A program made the position numbers and the translations under genes. Below, one piece after another: positions 61,169 through 64,000 of a stretch of 64,000 nt of DNA; position 1 is the first letter of the stretch; each line of letters begins with the position of its first letter. Source of the stretch: Segetibacter koreensis DSM 18137 (lineage in GTDB: Bacteria; Bacteroidota; Bacteroidia; Chitinophagales; Chitinophagaceae); the NCBI RefSeq assembly GCF_000374045.1, contig NZ_KB893348.1:1-64000 (forward strand), read 5' to 3'. The notes beneath the pieces were generated by a model. That model was not told the DNA's origin. It did no database searches and was given only the letters and a program-made list of their open reading frames with translations.

Positions 61169-64000
61169 CTGTTGAATCTTTTACTGAAGCAGGAATTGAT
61201 TTTCTGTCATCTGCCACGGTTTTTTCACTATCTGAAATTACCTGGTCATTCTCTGCGGGTGTATTACTTGTAGTTGCTTGCGTTGCTTGCGACTTCGTTT
61301 CTTTTTGTTGCTGAAATCTTCTTCTTTTACGGAAAATGTCTTTGAACTTATTATAATCAACAGATATTATAAACTTAAGTCCTGTTTCTATCACATACCC
61401 TTCTACTACCGCTTCGTAGTCATTTTTGCGATAACCTCTTAGTAAAAGTCTGCCATCCTGCGTTAAATTGTAATCAATCGTAACATTTCCTATCACATTG
61501 CTTGCAGTCTGCTTACTCTGTTGCGGTCCCTCTAATTCATAGTTACTGCCTACTGTTACCTTTAACCGGTCATTTAAAAGTCGTTTAGAAAGATTTACAT
61601 TAAAATCTGTTCTGTCGCGTCTTTCACCGGTAGTGTAATCATCGGCAGAATTAACATCAAAACTTATATCGACCCCCGCTATAAGATCACCGGCCAACTT
61701 ATTAAGCTGTTCAGTCAGTATTTTACTTACGCTTTGTCTTGCAAATGATCCAGCACTAAAGCCTCCGCCACCTCCACTGCTTTCAAATGGATTTTCTGAT
61801 ACAAAACGATTTAAAAGTAGTAGAGCAAAAACTTGTTTATTTAACTCCGATGGTTCTGTTCTTACCTGGTCAAGACGAGTATTGACAGTCGTTAATACCT
61901 CGTTTGAAACCCTTACATTATTTTCGGTTGGAAGAGCAATGTCGAAGGTAAGTTCAGGCTGCATCAATTGTCCTTTCATCATAAGCTTTACCTGGAAAGG
62001 CAATTTTTGCTGATAATAATTGCGTGTATTATCATTAATCTGGTTTTGTACCAGGTCCATAGCAGAAGTATTTGCTACATACACGGCAGTAATATCAATA
62101 TCGGCTGTTGTGGGCTCTCCTGTCCAGGTTATTTTACTTCCTTTTTGAATATCAAATCTGCGGTGAATAAAATTAAATGACAGATCATAGGCTCCTGATT
62201 CAATTTCATAAGTACCAGCCATAGTTGTTTTTCCGCTAGGGTCAATACCAGCAGTTAATTGAGCTGCTCCTTTTACTTGCAGGAAGTCTCCATTCCCTTC
62301 ATCTACAATTATATTAAATGTTGCCTCTTTCTGAATTTCGAGGTTGATAGATACATCCATACCTGTAACGGCAGTTGTATTAAATGAAGAGTCATATTTG
62401 GCAAGCGTACGTTTAAATATAGTATCACTACCAGGCGCATCCATATCAACAAATTCAATAACTCCCTTTCGATCCACTACACCCGGTTCAGGCTGTGGCA
62501 GCACTATTGACAAGTTAGTATTCTCATTTATTCGCAAATTTCCATCTACAACCGGGGCAGTTTCTGTTCCTTTTATTCTCATATTGGTATTGAAATACAA
62601 CTGCCCGTAGTATAAAGCATTTTGCCTTTTTGTAGTATTAATTGCCCTGAAATTTCGCGCCTTTAAGGTGAGATCGAGGTTATAATTGATGAAGTTATTT
62701 GTTCCAGCCAAGCCATCTAACACGAGGCTATTATTTGCCGAGTCTTTTATGGTAAAAGTATCAAATTTAATTCCTTTGCTATTGACTTTGATAGTTTCAC
62801 CATCTATTCTAAAGTAACTACCCAACATAGCCACATTAAAACCGGTCTTATTAAAGCTTATACCTCCATCAACATTAGGAGATGTAACTGTACCATTAAT
62901 AGCTACTTTTCCTGTAAGGTTACCTGTTGCCTGGGTTATAGCTCCCATACTTGCAGCCTCAACAGTTTTGAAGGGAAGCCTGTTAATATTAAGATTAAAA
63001 TCAAAGTTGCTGTTATTAGCAGGCTTGAGATAATAATTTCCTGTTAGGTTTACGTCATTTCCTCTTCCCGTAATCGTGACGTTTGTTGCAAAAACATTTT
63101 CAGTATTGTTATTTACTTTAATGTTTACATCTCCTATAGTATCTCTTTTAAGAGCCAGGTTATTTAACGTTAGGTCTGTGGTAAAGTTGGGCTGAGTCAG
63201 AACATCCTTTACCATTACATTTCCGTTAAGCATTCCCTCAATAGGCAATGAATCGGATTGTACAAACGCGGAAAGAGTAGCGAGATCAAATTTTCTTACA
63301 TCTACTTCTAATGGACTGTTTGCAGACGAATTGATACTGTTTATGATTAAATGTTGCTCGCCTTTGTTCAGGTTAAAATTTTTGGCATTAACAATTGTCG
63401 ATCCGAATCGTATCAAATTATCTCTGTTAATAGACCATGTATCATAATTAAGCATTAAACTGTCAGGCTTTAATGAGAAGGTAAAAATACTATCAGGCTC
63501 CTGCGCAAATAAACCTCCAAAACGATACTTTGTCTTCGATGCCTTGTCTTTAAGTGATATACCAAAATCTACTGTATTATTAGAAATATTAGCTGCTATA
63601 GCGGGTTTATATAAAATTATACTTGTACCTGCAGCAATTTGGTTAACACTGGTTGTAACGTTAAGGGCATTATTTGCAGTGGCCGCATTCATTTTTAAGT
63701 TATCTATTATGTTGGTTCCATATAAAATATACGGTACCGAAACATTAGCATTCCATCCATCACTGCTTGAAAAATTTGATTTAATAGTTATTCCATCAAA
63801 ACGTTGCAGATTGGGTACAAATTGGTGAATAGTTGGGTGGTCAACTACGTTGGCATTAATTGTAAAATTATAAGGGTCAATATTTACCTGTTTCGGAGCC
63901 GGAGGACTGATAGCATAGTATGGTTGAATTGCTTCCATCATGATATCGCCTAACTGCTGCAGCTTGTATTGGCCTCGTATTACCGCATTTACAAAATCTG
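61158..64000 (-). CDS. tamB: TamB translocation/assembly module protein, 5' end beyond the window
   Basis: The last 947 or so residues of a very long protein; the frame is open to the window edge (DFVNAVIRGQYKLQQLGD before the first internal Met). The C-terminal DUF490/TamB domain is at about the last 350 residues: ATFNIIVDEGNGDFLQVKG, GTYEIESGAYDLSF, NELNKQVFALLLLNRF, and VGSNYELEGPQ. The long repetitive beta structure before it (many NxTG and VxGxV turns) fits the lipid-conducting groove. The last 50 residues are a charged, Gln/Thr-rich tail. It spans the periplasm from the inner membrane to TamL, whose gene overlaps it by 11 bp. Confidence 0.92.
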   Translation of the reverse strand, partial: DFVNAVIRGQYKLQQLGDIMMEAIQPYYAISPPAPKQVNIDPYNFTINANVVDHPTIHQFVPNLQRFDGITIKSNFSSSDGWNANVSVPYILYGTNIIDNLKMNAATANNALNVTTSVNQIAAGTSIILYKPAIAANISNNTVDFGISLKDKASKTKYRFGGLFAQEPDSIFTFSLKPDSLMLNYDTWSINRDNLIRFGSTIVNAKNFNLNKGEQHLIINSINSSANSPLEVDVRKFDLATLSAFVQSDSLPIEGMLNGNVMVKDVLTQPNFTTDLTLNNLALKRDTIGDVNIKVNNNTENVFATNVTITGRGNDVNLTGNYYLKPANNSNFDFNLNINRLPFKTVEAASMGAITQATGNLTGKVAINGTVTSPNVDGGISFNKTGFNVAMLGSYFRIDGETIKVNSKGIKFDTFTIKDSANNSLVLDGLAGTNNFINYNLDLTLKARNFRAINTTKRQNALYYGQLYFNTNMRIKGTETAPVVDGNLRINENTNLSIVLPQPEPGVVDRKGVIEFVDMDAPGSDTIFKRTLAKYDSSFNTTAVTGMDVSINLEIQKEATFNIIVDEGNGDFLQVKGAAQLTAGIDPSGKTTMAGTYEIESGAYDLSFNFIHRRFDIQKGSKITWTGEPTTADIDITAVYVANTSAMDLVQNQINDNTRNYYQQKLPFQVKLMMKGQLMQPELTFDIALPTENNVRVSNEVLTTVNTRLDQVRTEPSELNKQVFALLLLNRFVSENPFESSGGGGGFSAGSFARQSVSKILTEQLNKLAGDLIAGVDISFDVNSADDYTTGERRDRTDFNVNLSKRLLNDRLKVTVGSNYELEGPQQSKQTASNVIGNVTIDYNLTQDGRLLLRGYRKNDYEAVVEGYVIETGLKFIISVDYNKFKDIFRKRRRFQQQKETKSQATQATTSNTPAENDQVISDSEKTVADDRKSIPASVKDSTDGN

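Overview
The window is a stretch of Bacteroidota chromosome, most like the Chitinophagaceae. The signs are family-level: a secreted metalloprotease with a type IX secretion C-terminal tail, a GldD gliding lipoprotein, a TamL lipoprotein beside TamB, an IPExxxVDY-family protein, a Rho with a long acidic insert, AT-rich DNA, almost no Shine-Dalgarno sequences, and many exact copies of the Bacteroidota -7 promoter element TAnnTTTG close to start codons. I see no insertion sequence, CRISPR array, rRNA gene or prophage.

Layout. 0-2.3 kb: a gene-poor, repeat-rich accessory stretch with a YhcG-type PDDEXK nuclease that carries an in-frame palindrome, ending at tRNA-Phe. 2.3-16.7 kb: mostly housekeeping genes (asnS, rho, secreted M12B-like protease, small lipoprotein, IPExxxVDY protein, a probably inactive M28-like protein, feoB, DUF3109 protein, gldD, and a MerR regulator with a cobalamin-binding domain). 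17-31.9 kb: an exopolysaccharide or capsule locus, nearly all on the minus strand: UDP-galactopyranose mutase, phosphoglycosyl transferase, Wza-like exporter, Wzz-like chain-length protein, EpsG-like polymerase, six glycosyltransferases and a 2OG-Fe(II) oxygenase. No flippase is present. The locus is headed by a long leader with its own promoter and an early terminator. 32.4-41.5 kb: acyltransferase-like membrane protein, recO, amidohydrolase, prfA, DUF937-like protein, VanZ, ECF sigma/anti-sigma pair, gcvH, a cyclophilin operon and a small conserved protein.

41.6-48.9 kb is the part I find most interesting. Five minus-strand genes run 2H phosphoesterase, 2H-like paralogue, SplB/PA0069-like radical SAM protein, UmuD and UmuC, with a TTAGTA inverted-repeat operator candidate at the head. 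Aligned by eye, the UmuD has Arg in place of its catalytic Lys and Thr-Gly at the usual cleavage point, and the second 2H protein has lost one catalytic His. RtcB RNA ligase, a CBS protein and a GNAT enzyme follow next door. 49.3-51.7 kb: an AmgK-like sugar kinase fused to a RapZ C-terminal domain, followed 10 bp later by a MurU-like nucleotidyltransferase, suggesting amino-sugar (peptidoglycan) salvage with a built-in sensor domain. 51.8-64 kb: an orphan korB, a second small glycosyltransferase group, an LpxL-like acyltransferase, a small CxxC membrane protein, an SDR, a HAD nucleotidase, and tamL-tamB, with tamB cut by the window edge.

Limits: everything here is by reading. Family names rest on recognised motifs, not on database searches; regulatory sites are pattern matches.
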